The notes beneath the pieces are model-generated. The model ran no database searches and had not been told where the DNA came from. It worked only from the letters and a program-made list of their open reading frames with translations. The position numbers and the translations under genes are program-made. A DNA stretch of 64,000 nt from the NCBI RefSeq assembly GCF_006716345.1, contig NZ_VFOX01000001.1, positions 186,001-250,000 of the forward strand, read 5' to 3'. Below, in pieces: positions 53,092-62,021 of the stretch (the stretch's first letter is position 1; each line of letters starts with the position of its first letter). The DNA is from Microbacterium saperdae. GTDB taxonomy: Bacteria > Actinomycetota > Actinomycetes > Actinomycetales > Microbacteriaceae.

Positions 53092-54709
53092 CAGCACGCG
53101 CCTCGGCCTGCACCTCGGCGAGGTGCTCCGGGCCGCGCAGGCTCTCGGCGTAGAGCTTGTACACGTCTTCGGTGCCGGAGGGGCGCGCGGCGAACCACGC
53201 GTGCTCGGTCTGCACCTTCAGGCCGCCGATCGCCGCACCGTTGCCCGGCGCGTGCGAGAGCTTCGCGGTGATCTCCTCGCCGGCCAGCGTCGTCGCCGAC
53301 ACCGACTCGGGGGCGAGCTTGCCGAGGGTCGCCTTCTGCTCGGGTGTCGCCGGAGCATCCACGCGCTGATACGCGGAGGAGCCGAAGGCGGCCTCGAGCT
53401 CGGCGTACCGCTCCGAGGGGGTTTTGCCGGTCACGGCGATGATCTCGGCGGCGAGCAGGCAGAGCAGGATGCCGTCCTTGTCGGTCGACCAGACCGATCC
53501 GTCCTTGCGCAGGAACGAGGCGCCGGCGGACTCCTCGCCGCCGAACGCGACCGAGCCGTCGAGCAACCCGGGGACGAACCACTTGAACCCGACGGGCACT
53601 TCGAGCAGACGTCGACCGAGCGACTCCGCGACGCGGTCGATGATCATCGACGACACCAGCGTCTTGCCGATCGCGGCGTCGCGCGGCCACTCGGCGCGGT
53701 GCGAGAACAGGTAGTCGATCGCGACGGCCAGGTAGTGGTTCGGGTTCATGAGTCCGGCATCCGGGGTGACGATGCCGTGCCGGTCGGCGTCGGCGTCGTT
53801 GCCCGTGAGCACGTCGAAGTCGCCCTTCTTCGCGACCAGCGAGGCCATCGCCGACGGCGAGGACGGATCCATGCGGATCTTCTCGTCCCAGTCGAGCGTC
53901 ATGAAGCGCCAGGTCGGGTCGACCTCGGGGTTCACGACTGTCAGGTCGAGGTCGTAGACCTCCTTGATGAGCGACCAGTACTCGACGGATGCTCCGCCCA
54001 GCGGGTCGGCGCCGATGCGCACACCGGCGCGACGGATCGCGTCGACGTCGATGATGGTGCCCAGATCGCGCACGTAGGAGTCGCGGAAGTCGTAGCCCGT
54101 GATCGCGTCCCAGTCGACGTCGCCGAAGCGCTCGCGCTTGACGCCTTCGAGACCGTTCGCGATGAGCTCGTTCGCGCGGTCGGCGATCCAGCCCGTGGCA
54201 TCCGTGTCGGCCGGTCCACCGTGCGGGGGGTTGTACTTGAAGCCGCCGTCGCGCGGCGGGTTGTGGGAGGGCGTCACCACGATGCCGTCGGCGCGGCCGG
54301 GCGCGTCAGCGGCGAGGGCGCGGTTGTGGGTGAGGATCGCGTGGCTGAGCGCCGGGGTCGGCACCCAGGAATCGCGGGAGTCGACGCGCACGTCCACGCC
54401 GTTCGCGAGCAGCACCTCGATCGCCGTGCGCTCCGCGGGCAGCGAGAGCGCGTGCGTGTCCCTGCCGAGGAAGAGCGGACCGGTGATGCCCTGCCCCGCC
54501 CGGTAGTCCACGATCGCCTGCGTCGTGGCGAGGATGTGGTTCTCGTTGAAGCTGCCCGACAGCGATGACCCGCGGTGGCCGCTGGTGCCGAAGGCCACGC
54601 GCTCGGAGGCGACATCGGGCTTCGGGATGCGGTCGTAGTAGGCGGCGATCAGCTCGTCGACATCGATGAGGTCAGTGTCCTCCGCGGGGAGGCCGGCACG
54701 GCTCGTCAT
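53066..54709 (-). CDS. pgm: Phosphoglucomutase (alpha-D-glucose phosphate-specific)
   Basis: A 547-residue enzyme interconverting glucose-1-phosphate and glucose-6-phosphate. The catalytic phosphoserine is in TPSHNPPRDGG (about residue 145), the metal loop in TGNDADADRHG, the sugar-binding GGEESAG, and phosphate-binding RPSGTEDVYK near the C-terminus. FGTSGHRG is near residue 40. The ATG at 54709 has CAGACT six bases upstream (leaderless pattern). It complements the Leloir pathway encoded by galTKE. The last codons are inside a terminator hairpin. Confidence 0.94.
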   Translation of the reverse strand: MTSRAGLPAEDTDLIDVDELIAAYYDRIPKPDVASERVAFGTSGHRGSSLSGSFNENHILATTQAIVDYRAGQGITGPLFLGRDTHALSLPAERTAIEVLLANGVDVRVDSRDSWVPTPALSHAILTHNRALAADAPGRADGIVVTPSHNPPRDGGFKYNPPHGGPADTDATGWIADRANELIANGLEGVKRERFGDVDWDAITGYDFRDSYVRDLGTIIDVDAIRRAGVRIGADPLGGASVEYWSLIKEVYDLDLTVVNPEVDPTWRFMTLDWDEKIRMDPSSPSAMASLVAKKGDFDVLTGNDADADRHGIVTPDAGLMNPNHYLAVAIDYLFSHRAEWPRDAAIGKTLVSSMIIDRVAESLGRRLLEVPVGFKWFVPGLLDGSVAFGGEESAGASFLRKDGSVWSTDKDGILLCLLAAEIIAVTGKTPSERYAELEAAFGSSAYQRVDAPATPEQKATLGKLAPESVSATTLAGEEITAKLSHAPGNGAAIGGLKVQTEHAWFAARPSGTEDVYKLYAESLRGPEHLAEVQAEARAVVSAALGG

Positions 54710-54786
54710 GCACACAGTCTGCCCCCGATCCCGCTGCAGGCGAAACTTCGGTTTCCCTGCTCGCGGGGAGGGCTAAGGTGAAACGC

Positions 54787-55728
54787 GTGACTGAACGCCG
54801 TACCTACAGCTATCTCGGCCCCGCCGGAACCTTCACGGAAGCGGCACTCGATCAGGTCGCAGAGGCTCGCGGTCAGCAGTGGCGTCCCGTGCACAACGTC
54901 GGCGAAGCGCTGGCCGACGTACTCGAGGGGCGCAGCTTCGCGGCCATGATCGCGATCGAGAACTCCATCGAGGGTGGTGTCTCCACCACGCAGGATGCTC
55001 TCGCGACGCTGCCCGGTCTTCGCATCATCGGCGAGTACCTGGTGCCGGTGAACTTCGTACTGGTCGCCCCGCGCGGCACCACGCTCGACCAGGTGCAGGT
55101 CATCGCCGCCCACCCGGTCGCCTACGCCCAGTGCCACGGGTGGCTCGGCGCGCACGTGCCCTCGCACTCGCACGTGCCCGCGGCGAGCAATGTGGCCTCC
55201 GCCATCGGCGTGCTCGACGGCACGCTCCCGGCGCAGGCGGCGATCGCCGCCCCCGGCATCGTGAACCACTACGACGTCGACGTGCTGGCCACCGACATCG
55301 GCGACAACGCGCAGGCCGTCACGCGGTTCGTCCTCGTGACCCGCACGACCACTCCGCCCGCACCGACCGGAGCCGACAAGACCTCGCTGATCGTGGAGTT
55401 GCCGCACGACCACCCCGGATCGCTCCTCGAGATGCTCGAGCAGTTCTCGACCCGCGGCATCAACCTCTCGCTCATCGAGTCGCGACCGATCGGCGACGAG
55501 CTCGGTCGATACCGCTTCGTGATCGACGCCGACGGACACATCGAGCACGAGCGGATGGCGGATGCGATGCTCGGCATCCGCCGCTTCAGCCCGCGCGTGG
55601 TGTTCCTCGGCTCATACCCGCGCGCCGATCGCCAGATCGTGCACTACCCGGAGCGCTACGCCGACGACGTGTTCGTCGAGGCGCGCGACTGGCTGCGCGG
55701 CATCCTCAGCGGCGAACCCGCAGAGTGA
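54787..55728 (+). CDS. pheA: Prephenate dehydratase
   Basis: About 313 residues. It converts prephenate to phenylpyruvate in phenylalanine synthesis. Catalytic domain: YLGPAGTFTEAAL, IAIENSIEGGVSTT and the TRF motif (AVTRFVLV) with its essential Thr. The C-terminal ACT regulatory domain (about 205-285) has GSLLEMLEQFSTRGINLSLIESRP, where GALV-like and ESRP elements bind phenylalanine for feedback inhibition. TAAGGT lies seven bases before the GTG at 54787 (leaderless pattern); an in-frame GTG at 54778 overlaps that hexamer. Confidence 0.93.
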   Translation: MTERRTYSYLGPAGTFTEAALDQVAEARGQQWRPVHNVGEALADVLEGRSFAAMIAIENSIEGGVSTTQDALATLPGLRIIGEYLVPVNFVLVAPRGTTLDQVQVIAAHPVAYAQCHGWLGAHVPSHSHVPAASNVASAIGVLDGTLPAQAAIAAPGIVNHYDVDVLATDIGDNAQAVTRFVLVTRTTTPPAPTGADKTSLIVELPHDHPGSLLEMLEQFSTRGINLSLIESRPIGDELGRYRFVIDADGHIEHERMADAMLGIRRFSPRVVFLGSYPRADRQIVHYPERYADDVFVEARDWLRGILSGEPAE

Positions 55729-55759
55729 CCGCTCGCCGGTAGCGGCGCTGTCTCCGGAG

Positions 55760-55969
55760 TCAGTGCTCCTGGAACAGCGGCCAGGCGCTGCCCGGGATCA
55801 TCCGGGCGTGCAGCGCCCCCTTCGCGGAAGCGAGACTCGGATACGTGCCCGCAGGCCCGTCCGCTCCCGCCATCGTGACCTGATAGCCCTCGTCGTCGTG
55901 GCGGATGCTGCCGACCACACCGTTCGTGCCGTAGGCGACCCAGAGTGCGAGTGTCTTGGTGGTGCTCAT
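55760..55969 (-). CDS. Small conserved-looking protein of unknown function
   Basis: A 69-residue protein, MSTTKTLALWVAYGTNG at its start and ending PGSAWPLFQEH. It has beta-strand-like stretches and no membrane segment or signal. GAGAGGGG precedes the ATG at 55969 at a suitable distance, which supports it being real. It lies between pheA (convergent) and the LLM oxidoreductase gene on the same strand, 80 bp downstream of the latter. I do not recognise the family. Confidence 0.6.
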   Translation of the reverse strand: MSTTKTLALWVAYGTNGVVGSIRHDDEGYQVTMAGADGPAGTYPSLASAKGALHARMIPGSAWPLFQEH

Positions 55970-56049
55970 CGTCGAACCCCTCTCTGAGCCCGAGGCTACG
56001 CCCGTCGCCCGCGGATGACCAGGCCCCTTGACAGTGGCCCGAATCCGGG

Positions 56050-57099
56050 TCAGAGAGCGGCGGCGACGAGTTCCAGCGTCTGGGCGCGGCCGGCGGCGGA
56101 TGACTTCGGCTCGGCCTCGTACGCACCGGCGACGGGGGAGAGCATGACCTCGTCGACGCCGTAGCGTGTGGCGAAGTCGCGCACCTCGGCGGCGACCGAC
56201 TCTCCGGTGCCGACGAACCAGCGCGATCGCGCGCCCTGCACGACCTGATCGGTGGCGGCATCCGCGTCGGCGATGCCCGCGGCGATCGCCTCCTCCACGG
56301 TCTCGAGTGCGGTGAGCGGCTTGTTCAGACGCAGCCGCGCCATCATCCGCAGCTGGGGGAGTGCGCGGGCCTCCGCCTCCTCCACGGTCGGCGACGCCAC
56401 CGCGTTGACGGTGAGGAAGGTGCGCGGCTCCGGGTGCTCCTCGCTCGGCTGGTAGCCGGTGCGGTACAGGTCGAGCGCGCGCTCCAGACCCTGGCCGGAG
56501 AAGTGATTCGCGAACACATACGGCAGGCCCTGCGATGCCGCGAGCTGTGCGGAGTAGTCGCTCGATCCGAGCAGCCACACCTCCGGCACCCCGGTCGCGG
56601 CCGGGGTCGCGCGCACGGTGTACTCGCCACCCGAGGTGAAACGCACGGTCGCACCGTCGCCCGAGAGCAGCGCCGCGATGTCCTGCACGTGGCGGGGGAA
56701 CTGTTCGACGTCGCTCGTCGTCCCCGAACCGCGCAGCAGCTGCGTGATCACGGGGTCGCTGCCGGGCGCCCGCCCGAGACCGATGTCGATGCGTCCCGGC
56801 GCGATGGCCTCGAGGGCGGCGAACTGCTCTGCCACGATCAGCGGCGAGTGGTTGGGCAGCATGACGCCACCCGAGCCCAGTCGGATCCGGTTCGTGCGGG
56901 TCGCTGCGGCGGCGATCAACAGCGGAGGAGTCGTGGATGCCACGGCGGGCATGTTGTGGTGCTCGGCGAACCAGTAGCGGCGATAGCCGAGCCGGTCGGC
57001 CGCCTCCGCGAGGGAGAGGGAGGCGGCGATGGCCTCGGTGCTGGTCTGACCGGTGCGCACCGGCACGAGGTCGAGGACGGAGAGAGCTGTATCGGACAT
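56050..57099 (-). CDS. LLM-class flavin-dependent oxidoreductase
   Basis: A 349-residue luciferase-like (bacterial luciferase fold) flavoprotein. RYWFAEHHNMPAVASTTP near residue 50 and IRLGSGGVMLPNHSPLIVAEQFAALEAI are typical of the MsnO8-like branch; GRIDIGLGRAPGSDP follows. The enzyme would use FMNH2 or F420; the substrate is unknown. The start is the ATG at 57099 after AAGGGG (close spacing); an ATG 33 bp upstream is less likely. Divergent from the antiporter gene. Confidence 0.9.
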   Translation of the reverse strand: MSDTALSVLDLVPVRTGQTSTEAIAASLSLAEAADRLGYRRYWFAEHHNMPAVASTTPPLLIAAAATRTNRIRLGSGGVMLPNHSPLIVAEQFAALEAIAPGRIDIGLGRAPGSDPVITQLLRGSGTTSDVEQFPRHVQDIAALLSGDGATVRFTSGGEYTVRATPAATGVPEVWLLGSSDYSAQLAASQGLPYVFANHFSGQGLERALDLYRTGYQPSEEHPEPRTFLTVNAVASPTVEEAEARALPQLRMMARLRLNKPLTALETVEEAIAAGIADADAATDQVVQGARSRWFVGTGESVAAEVRDFATRYGVDEVMLSPVAGAYEAEPKSSAAGRAQTLELVAAAL

Positions 57100-57151
57100 C
57101 CCCTTCTGCAACGCGCGTTCCCGGCGCCGCATTCCCCACTACCGTGGAGGC

Positions 57152-58882
57152 ATGGAAGCCGGGATCTTCTACGTCCTCGTCGGAGCAGTAGCCGTCGCCG
57201 CATTCGCGCGATGGCGAGGATGGCCGGCACCCCTGCTGGTGACGGTCGTCGCGCTCGCGTCATCGTTCCTGTGGTTCGTGCCCGATCTCGACATCGACGG
57301 CCACGTGCTCCTCAGCCTCGTGCTCCCGCCGCTGCTGTACTCGGCTGCGCTCGACGTCTCCTTCGTCGGCTTCAAGCGCAGCCTGCCGCAGATCCGTCGC
57401 CTGGGCATCTGGCTCGTGCTGATCACGGCGCTCGCGGTGGGCTTCGTCGCCTGGTGGATCATGCCGTCGTTGACTCTGCCGGGCGCACTGCTCCTCGGCG
57501 CGATCGTCGCCCCGCCGGATGCGGTCTCGGCCGCGGCGATCGGACGCAAGCTCGGACTGCCGCGCCGCATCATGACCGTGCTCTCGGGCGAGAGCCTGAT
57601 CAACGACGCGACATCGCTCACGCTCTACCGGGTGTTCGCGGCGATCCTCGCCGGTCAGACGATCTCGGTCTGGGGCGGCGTCGGACAGTTCCTGATGGCC
57701 GTCGTCATCGGCGTCGTGATCGGCCTGGTCTTCGGCATCGTGCTGCACCAGCTGCGCATGCGCATCAGCGACCCGGTCGTGATCGGCACGTTCGGACTGC
57801 TCGCCCCGTTCGGTGCGTACGCGATCGCCGAGCATCTGCTCGGCTCGGGTGTGCTCGCCGTCGTCGCGATGGGGCTCTACGTCGGCTTCAACTCTCCGCG
57901 CACGGACTACACGACCCGTCAGCAGGAGAAGCCGCTGTGGCTCTCGGCCGACCTCCTGCTGGAGAGCTTCGTGTTCGCGTACATCGGCCTGCAGTTCCCG
58001 CGCGTCCTGCGCGACCTGGGCAGCGAGTCGGTCGAGCAGATCCTGATGCTGTCCGGAGCCGTGCTGCTGGTCGTGCTCGTCGTGCGGCCCCTGTACATCT
58101 ATCCCACGAGTGCCTGGGCGAACTTCCAGGACCGCAAGCGGCTCGAACGCTGGGACCGCGGCGTCGAGTCGGGGGAGTTCGAGAAACGGCATCGCAAGAG
58201 TCGTCGCTGGGACAAATACACGGCGGACGAGCTGCGCACCCATATCGTGCGCGAGCAGATGGCGGGTCTCCAGCTCACCGGGAAGGACAGCGCGGTCATC
58301 TCCTGGGCCGGCATGCGAGGGGTGGTCACCCTGGCGATCGCACTCGCCGCAGCCGACCTCGCGACCCTCGACGCCGAGGCCTCGCACGCGATCGTGGTGG
58401 TCGCCTTCATCGTGACGGTCGGCACGCTCCTGCTGCAGGGACTCACGCTGCCGCTCCTCATCCGTCGCCTGGGCATCGAGGGCGACGTCGACCACGAGGA
58501 CGACGAGCGTGCCCTGGCCGCCGTCAGGGAGAAGAGCCGCGAGGCCGGAAAGGCGTATCTCGCCGAGAAGCGCGTGGAATGGGAAGAGAAGTACGGGGCG
58601 GTCGACCTGAGCGTGTTCGACGCGTTCACGAAGCGCATGAGTCGGGTGGAGAAGGACACGGATGCCGCGCAGGAGGTCGAGGACACCGTGCCCCGGCCGT
58701 CGTACGAGGACCTCGTCGCCCTGTCGCGGGGGTGGCTGCAGGTGCGGCGCGAGATCCTGCTGCAGGAGCGCGACGCCGGTGAGCTCGACGAGGAGCTGAT
58801 GCGCGAGCTGATCGCCGCGATGGATGCCGAGGAGCTCGCGCTCGACACCCGCGGCGCGACCCGCCAGCCGGGCCGCGCCTAG
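57152..58882 (+). CDS. CPA1-family Na+/H+ antiporter
   Basis: A 576-residue cation:proton antiporter with about twelve membrane helices in residues 1-415 and a charged cytoplasmic tail of about 130 residues. Family motifs are VLPPLLYSAALDVSF, APPDAVSAAAIGRKLGLPRRI, LSGESLINDATSLTLYR (the ND pair of the ion-binding site) and ISWAGMRGVVTLAIALA. It exchanges Na+ (or K+) for protons in pH and salt homeostasis. TACCGT lies six bases before the ATG (leaderless pattern). Confidence 0.9.
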   Translation: MEAGIFYVLVGAVAVAAFARWRGWPAPLLVTVVALASSFLWFVPDLDIDGHVLLSLVLPPLLYSAALDVSFVGFKRSLPQIRRLGIWLVLITALAVGFVAWWIMPSLTLPGALLLGAIVAPPDAVSAAAIGRKLGLPRRIMTVLSGESLINDATSLTLYRVFAAILAGQTISVWGGVGQFLMAVVIGVVIGLVFGIVLHQLRMRISDPVVIGTFGLLAPFGAYAIAEHLLGSGVLAVVAMGLYVGFNSPRTDYTTRQQEKPLWLSADLLLESFVFAYIGLQFPRVLRDLGSESVEQILMLSGAVLLVVLVVRPLYIYPTSAWANFQDRKRLERWDRGVESGEFEKRHRKSRRWDKYTADELRTHIVREQMAGLQLTGKDSAVISWAGMRGVVTLAIALAAADLATLDAEASHAIVVVAFIVTVGTLLLQGLTLPLLIRRLGIEGDVDHEDDERALAAVREKSREAGKAYLAEKRVEWEEKYGAVDLSVFDAFTKRMSRVEKDTDAAQEVEDTVPRPSYEDLVALSRGWLQVRREILLQERDAGELDEELMRELIAAMDAEELALDTRGATRQPGRA

Positions 58883-58888
58883 TACCGG

Positions 58889-59018
58889 CGCCGAGACCCA
58901 CCGCCCTCCGGGCCGCGCCCGCCGCAGCATCCGCCGCCGAGACCCACCGCCGCCGCCCAGACCCACCGCCCCGGACGCACGCGACGGTGGGCCTCGGCGG
59001 CGGCGGTGGGTCTCGGCG
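58889..59018. repeat. Cluster of GAGACCCACCGCC repeats forming a long hairpin
   Basis: CGCCGAGACCCACCGCC occurs at 58889 and 58935, a variant at 58957, and inverted copies near 58986 and 58996. The copies at 58935-58957 and 58996-59018 are perfect 23-bp inverted repeats, and the 38-bp loop holds a second CCCACCG/CGGTGGG stem. The cluster fills the convergent space between the antiporter and the DAACS gene and may act as terminator or REP-like element. Confidence 0.7.
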
Positions 59019-59041
59019 AAAGCGGCTGTCGCGGGGTACGC

Positions 59042-59078
59042 GAGAGCGCCCCGCCCCGGAAGGGGACGAGGCGCTCTC
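59042..59078 (-). terminator. Terminator-like hairpin after the DAACS gene
   Basis: GAGAGCGCC (59042-59050) pairs with GGCGCTCTC (59070-59078), with a CCCC/GGGG inner stem. It starts 24 bp past the DAACS stop in the direction of transcription. There is no T-run, as is usual in this GC range. Confidence 0.6.
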
Positions 59079-59101
59079 GACGAGGTGGAGCAGGTGCGGA
59101 G

Positions 59102-60523
59102 TCAGCGCGCGGTGGCGGGCTCCGGCGTCGCAGCCGTGGCGTCGTCATCCGACTCGTCGTCGGCGTCATCCGCGAACGGCAGGCCCTCGCGGGGAGCGTT
59201 GTACAGCTCCTCGTTCAGGATGCCTTCGCGCTTGGCGACGATGGTCGGCACGAGCGCCTGACCCGCGACGTTGACCGCGGTGCGGCCCATGTCGAGGATC
59301 GGGTCGATCGCGAGCAGCAGGCCGACGCCCTCGAGTGGCAGACCCAGCGTCGACAGCGTGAGCGTGAGCATCACGATCGCACCGGTGGTGCCGGCGGTGG
59401 CGGCGGATCCGACGACCGAGACGAGCACGATCAGCAGGTACTGCACGAAGTTGAGTTCGATGCCGAAGAACTGCGCGACGAAGATCGCGGCGATGGCCGG
59501 GTAGATCGCGGCGCATCCGTCCATCTTCGTGGTCGCGCCGAACGGCACGGCGAACGAGGCGTAGGAGCGGGGCACGCCCAGGTTGCGCTCGGTCACGCGC
59601 TCCGTGAGCGGCAGAGTGCCGATCGACGAGCGGCTCACGAAGGCGAGCTGCACGGCCGGCCACACGCCGGAGAAGTACTGCTTGATCGACAGGCCGTGCG
59701 TCTTCACCAGGATCGGGTAGACGACGAAAAGCACGAGCGCGAGACCGATGTAGATCGCGATCGCGAACCAGCCGAGCGCCGCGAGCTTCTCCCAGCCGTA
59801 CTTGATGACCGCGGCACCGATCAGACCGAAGGTGCCGAGCGGGGCGATGCGGATGATCCACCACAGCACGCGCTGGATGACCTTGAGCAGCGACTCCGTG
59901 AAGGCCAGGAACGGCTCGGCCTTCTTGCCGGCCTTGAGGGCGGCGATGCCCACGGCGGCCGCGACGACGATGACCTGCAGGATGTTGAAGCTGACGCTCG
60001 AGGCGGCGGTGCCGGCGTCGACGTCGACCTGCGTGCCGACGCTGAGGCCGAGGAAGTTCTGCGGGATGAGCCCGAGCAGGAAGTTCCACCACGTGCCGAC
60101 CGTGTACGGGTCGCCTGTCTGCAGACCTTCGCCCGCGCGGGAGCCGGGCTGGATGACGAGGCCGAGCGTGATGCCGATGATCACGGCGATGAACGCGGTG
60201 ATCGCGAACCACAGCAGCGTCTGACCGGCCAGGCGCGCGGCGTTCTGCACGCGACGGAGGTTCGAGATGCTCGCCACGATGGCCGTGAAGATCAGCGGGA
60301 CGACGGCGGCGCGCAGCAGTGTGACGTACGAGCTGCCGATCGTGTCGAGGGTGGCGGACAGTCCGTTCGGGTTCTCGGCGGTGGCGCCCAGCTGACGGCC
60401 GATGAGACCGGCGGCGACGCCGAGGACGAGGGCTGCGAGGATCTGGAAGCCGAACGACGTCAGCAGCTTCCGGATCGGTCCGCGGGTGTCTGGCGCCTTC
60501 TGGGCGCGGACGGTAGTGCTCAT
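59102..60523 (-). CDS. DAACS-family dicarboxylate/amino acid:cation symporter (TcyP-like)
   Basis: A 473-residue sodium or proton symporter with eight helices and re-entrant loops. FVSRSSIGTLPLT is the serine-rich loop, of the form seen in cystine transporter TcyP, and GATTKMDGCAAIYPAIAAIFVAQ plus TTGAIVMLTLTLSTLGLP complete the substrate-binding core. The acidic C-terminal tail (DDADDESDDD) is unusual. L-cystine, glutamate or dicarboxylates are possible substrates. The start used is the ATG at 60523; no good ribosome site is visible and an ATG at 60562 is possible. Confidence 0.88.
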   Translation of the reverse strand: MSTTVRAQKAPDTRGPIRKLLTSFGFQILAALVLGVAAGLIGRQLGATAENPNGLSATLDTIGSSYVTLLRAAVVPLIFTAIVASISNLRRVQNAARLAGQTLLWFAITAFIAVIIGITLGLVIQPGSRAGEGLQTGDPYTVGTWWNFLLGLIPQNFLGLSVGTQVDVDAGTAASSVSFNILQVIVVAAAVGIAALKAGKKAEPFLAFTESLLKVIQRVLWWIIRIAPLGTFGLIGAAVIKYGWEKLAALGWFAIAIYIGLALVLFVVYPILVKTHGLSIKQYFSGVWPAVQLAFVSRSSIGTLPLTERVTERNLGVPRSYASFAVPFGATTKMDGCAAIYPAIAAIFVAQFFGIELNFVQYLLIVLVSVVGSAATAGTTGAIVMLTLTLSTLGLPLEGVGLLLAIDPILDMGRTAVNVAGQALVPTIVAKREGILNEELYNAPREGLPFADDADDESDDDATAATPEPATAR

Positions 60524-60646
60524 GGTGGGGGGAACTCCAGAATCGCGACGTGCCGAGTGCACGCCATAACGCTCAACGCTATGAGGGCGTTTTCATTCCG
60601 GCGACCGAGATGACGAACCATGACGGCTCTCTGGCACGATGGCCTC

Positions 60647-61012
60647 ATGTTCATGGTGACGACGAACGACATCCCCGGTTACCGCATCACTCAGGTGCTC
60701 GGAGAGGTGATGGGTCTCACGGTCCGCTCGACCGACTTCGGGCAGGGCTTCGCCGCGGGCTTCCGCTCGCTGGGCGGCGGGGAGATCCCCGAATACACGC
60801 AGGTGATGTACGAGGCGCGGCAGGTCGTGATGGCGCGGATGTGGGATCAGGCGCAGCAGCGCGGTGGCAACGCGATCGTCGCGATGCGGTTCGACGCCGG
60901 CTCCATCCAGAACTTCACGGAGATCTGCGCCTACGGCACTGCGGTGGTCGTGGAGCCGCTCGCGCCGGCACCCGCTGCGCCGGCACCGACACCGCCGCCT
61001 CCCACCGCCTGA
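60647..61012 (+). CDS. YbjQ family (UPF0145) protein
   Basis: A 121-residue protein of the YbjQ/UPF0145 family. VTTNDIPGYRITQVLGEVMGLTVRS is the conserved start, followed by YTQVMYEARQVVMARMWDQAQQRGGNAIVAMRFD and CAYGTAVVV. These form pentamer-like beta-alpha assemblies of unclear function (once called heavy-metal-binding). A Pro/Ala tail ends the protein. CACGAT lies six bases before the ATG at 60647 (leaderless pattern). It converges with the XRE gene, 5 bp apart. Confidence 0.88.
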   Translation: MFMVTTNDIPGYRITQVLGEVMGLTVRSTDFGQGFAAGFRSLGGGEIPEYTQVMYEARQVVMARMWDQAQQRGGNAIVAMRFDAGSIQNFTEICAYGTAVVVEPLAPAPAAPAPTPPPPTA

Positions 61013-61017
61013 CGGAT

Positions 61018-61254
61018 TCAGCGGTCGGAGAGCACCAGAAGCTCCCCGACCTCGCAGTCGAGCGCGTCGCAGATCGCCCGCAGCGTGGAGTAGCGGATGG
61101 CGCGCGCGCGGTCGTTCTTGAGCACCGACAGGTTCACGATGCTGACGCCGACGCGGGCGCTCAGCTCGGTCAGCGTCATGCCGCGCTCGGCGAGCAGCTC
61201 GTCGAGGCGGCAGTGGATGCCGGTGAGCTCGTCGTCGTTCTCGGCCGGGCTCAC
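61018..61254 (-). CDS. Short XRE-family regulator (YozG-like)
   Basis: A 78-residue Cro/CI HTH protein (HTH_26 type). HCRLDELLAERGMTLTELSARVGVS, IVNLSVLKNDRARAIRYSTLRAICDALDCEVGELLVL covers nearly the whole chain. The GTG start overlaps the stop of the third membrane protein (GTGA). This pairing with DUF2975 proteins is typical. It probably binds the TATCG/CGATA cluster at 63287-63340, four genes upstream. Confidence 0.88.
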   Translation of the reverse strand: MSPAENDDELTGIHCRLDELLAERGMTLTELSARVGVSIVNLSVLKNDRARAIRYSTLRAICDALDCEVGELLVLSDR

Positions 61255-62021
61255 ACCAGGCCCTCCGTGTCTTTGAGCAGTGCGTCCTTCTCCTGCTGCA
61301 GCCGGAGCTTCTCCTGCTCGAGGCGGAGGCCCTGCCGGAACACCGCGGCCAGCGCGATGAGGCCCAGTGCGCAGGCGAACGGCAACGGCGTGACGGTCAA
61401 CTGGAACGTCATCGGATACCACTCGCTGTCGGGCGGGAACACCTCGCGGAGTCCTGCCGTCGCAGCGATGCCGCCGAAGATGTCGGAGGCGAGCCCGAAC
61501 ACGAGGACCCCGATCGCGCCGATCGTGAGGGCACGTGACACGGTCTGCGAGAAGGCGCGCCCTCGGAGCGTCTGGAAGCAGATGACCATGATCATCGCTG
61601 CCGGCATCGTGGTGAAAGCGAGGTTCGAGAGCTGAGCGGCACCGGCCAGCGCCCGCAATCCGAGCGAGGCGCCGCCCACGGTGATGTTCTCGATCGTGCT
61701 GCCACCGCATCGGAGCACCGCCCCGGTGATCTCGTAATCGTCGGAGCAGGTGAGATCGCTCGGCCACGAGATCCAGAGCGAGGTCGAGGCGATCTCAGCC
61801 CAGTCGGTCGCGAAGATCTTGATCACGAACACGATCGCGCTCAGCGCCGACAGCGTGACCCACCATCCGGAGACGGTCAGCGCGGCGTCGATCGCCAGCG
61901 TGCGACTTCCTCTGCGCGAGCCGCGCCAGACCACGATCGCGACGATGACCGCGATGACCGCGAGTCCGGCCGCGATGAAGAGCAGAGAGGGGCCGAGCTC
62001 TCTCGACGAGTAGGCGAACAT
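61251..62021 (-). CDS. DUF2975-like membrane protein 3
   Basis: A 256-residue membrane protein with hydrophobic segments near 10-32, 45-72, 135-155, 160-185 and 205-230, and an extracellular loop with two cysteines (LTCSDDYEI, LRCGGST). The C-terminus is FRQGLRLEQEKLRLQQEKDALLKDTEGLV, matching the ends of the two preceding proteins. The ATG at 62021 overlaps the preceding stop (TGATG). Function unknown; part of a five-step operon with an XRE regulator. Confidence 0.75.
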   Translation of the reverse strand: MFAYSSRELGPSLLFIAAGLAVIAVIVAIVVWRGSRRGSRTLAIDAALTVSGWWVTLSALSAIVFVIKIFATDWAEIASTSLWISWPSDLTCSDDYEITGAVLRCGGSTIENITVGGASLGLRALAGAAQLSNLAFTTMPAAMIMVICFQTLRGRAFSQTVSRALTIGAIGVLVFGLASDIFGGIAATAGLREVFPPDSEWYPMTFQLTVTPLPFACALGLIALAAVFRQGLRLEQEKLRLQQEKDALLKDTEGLV

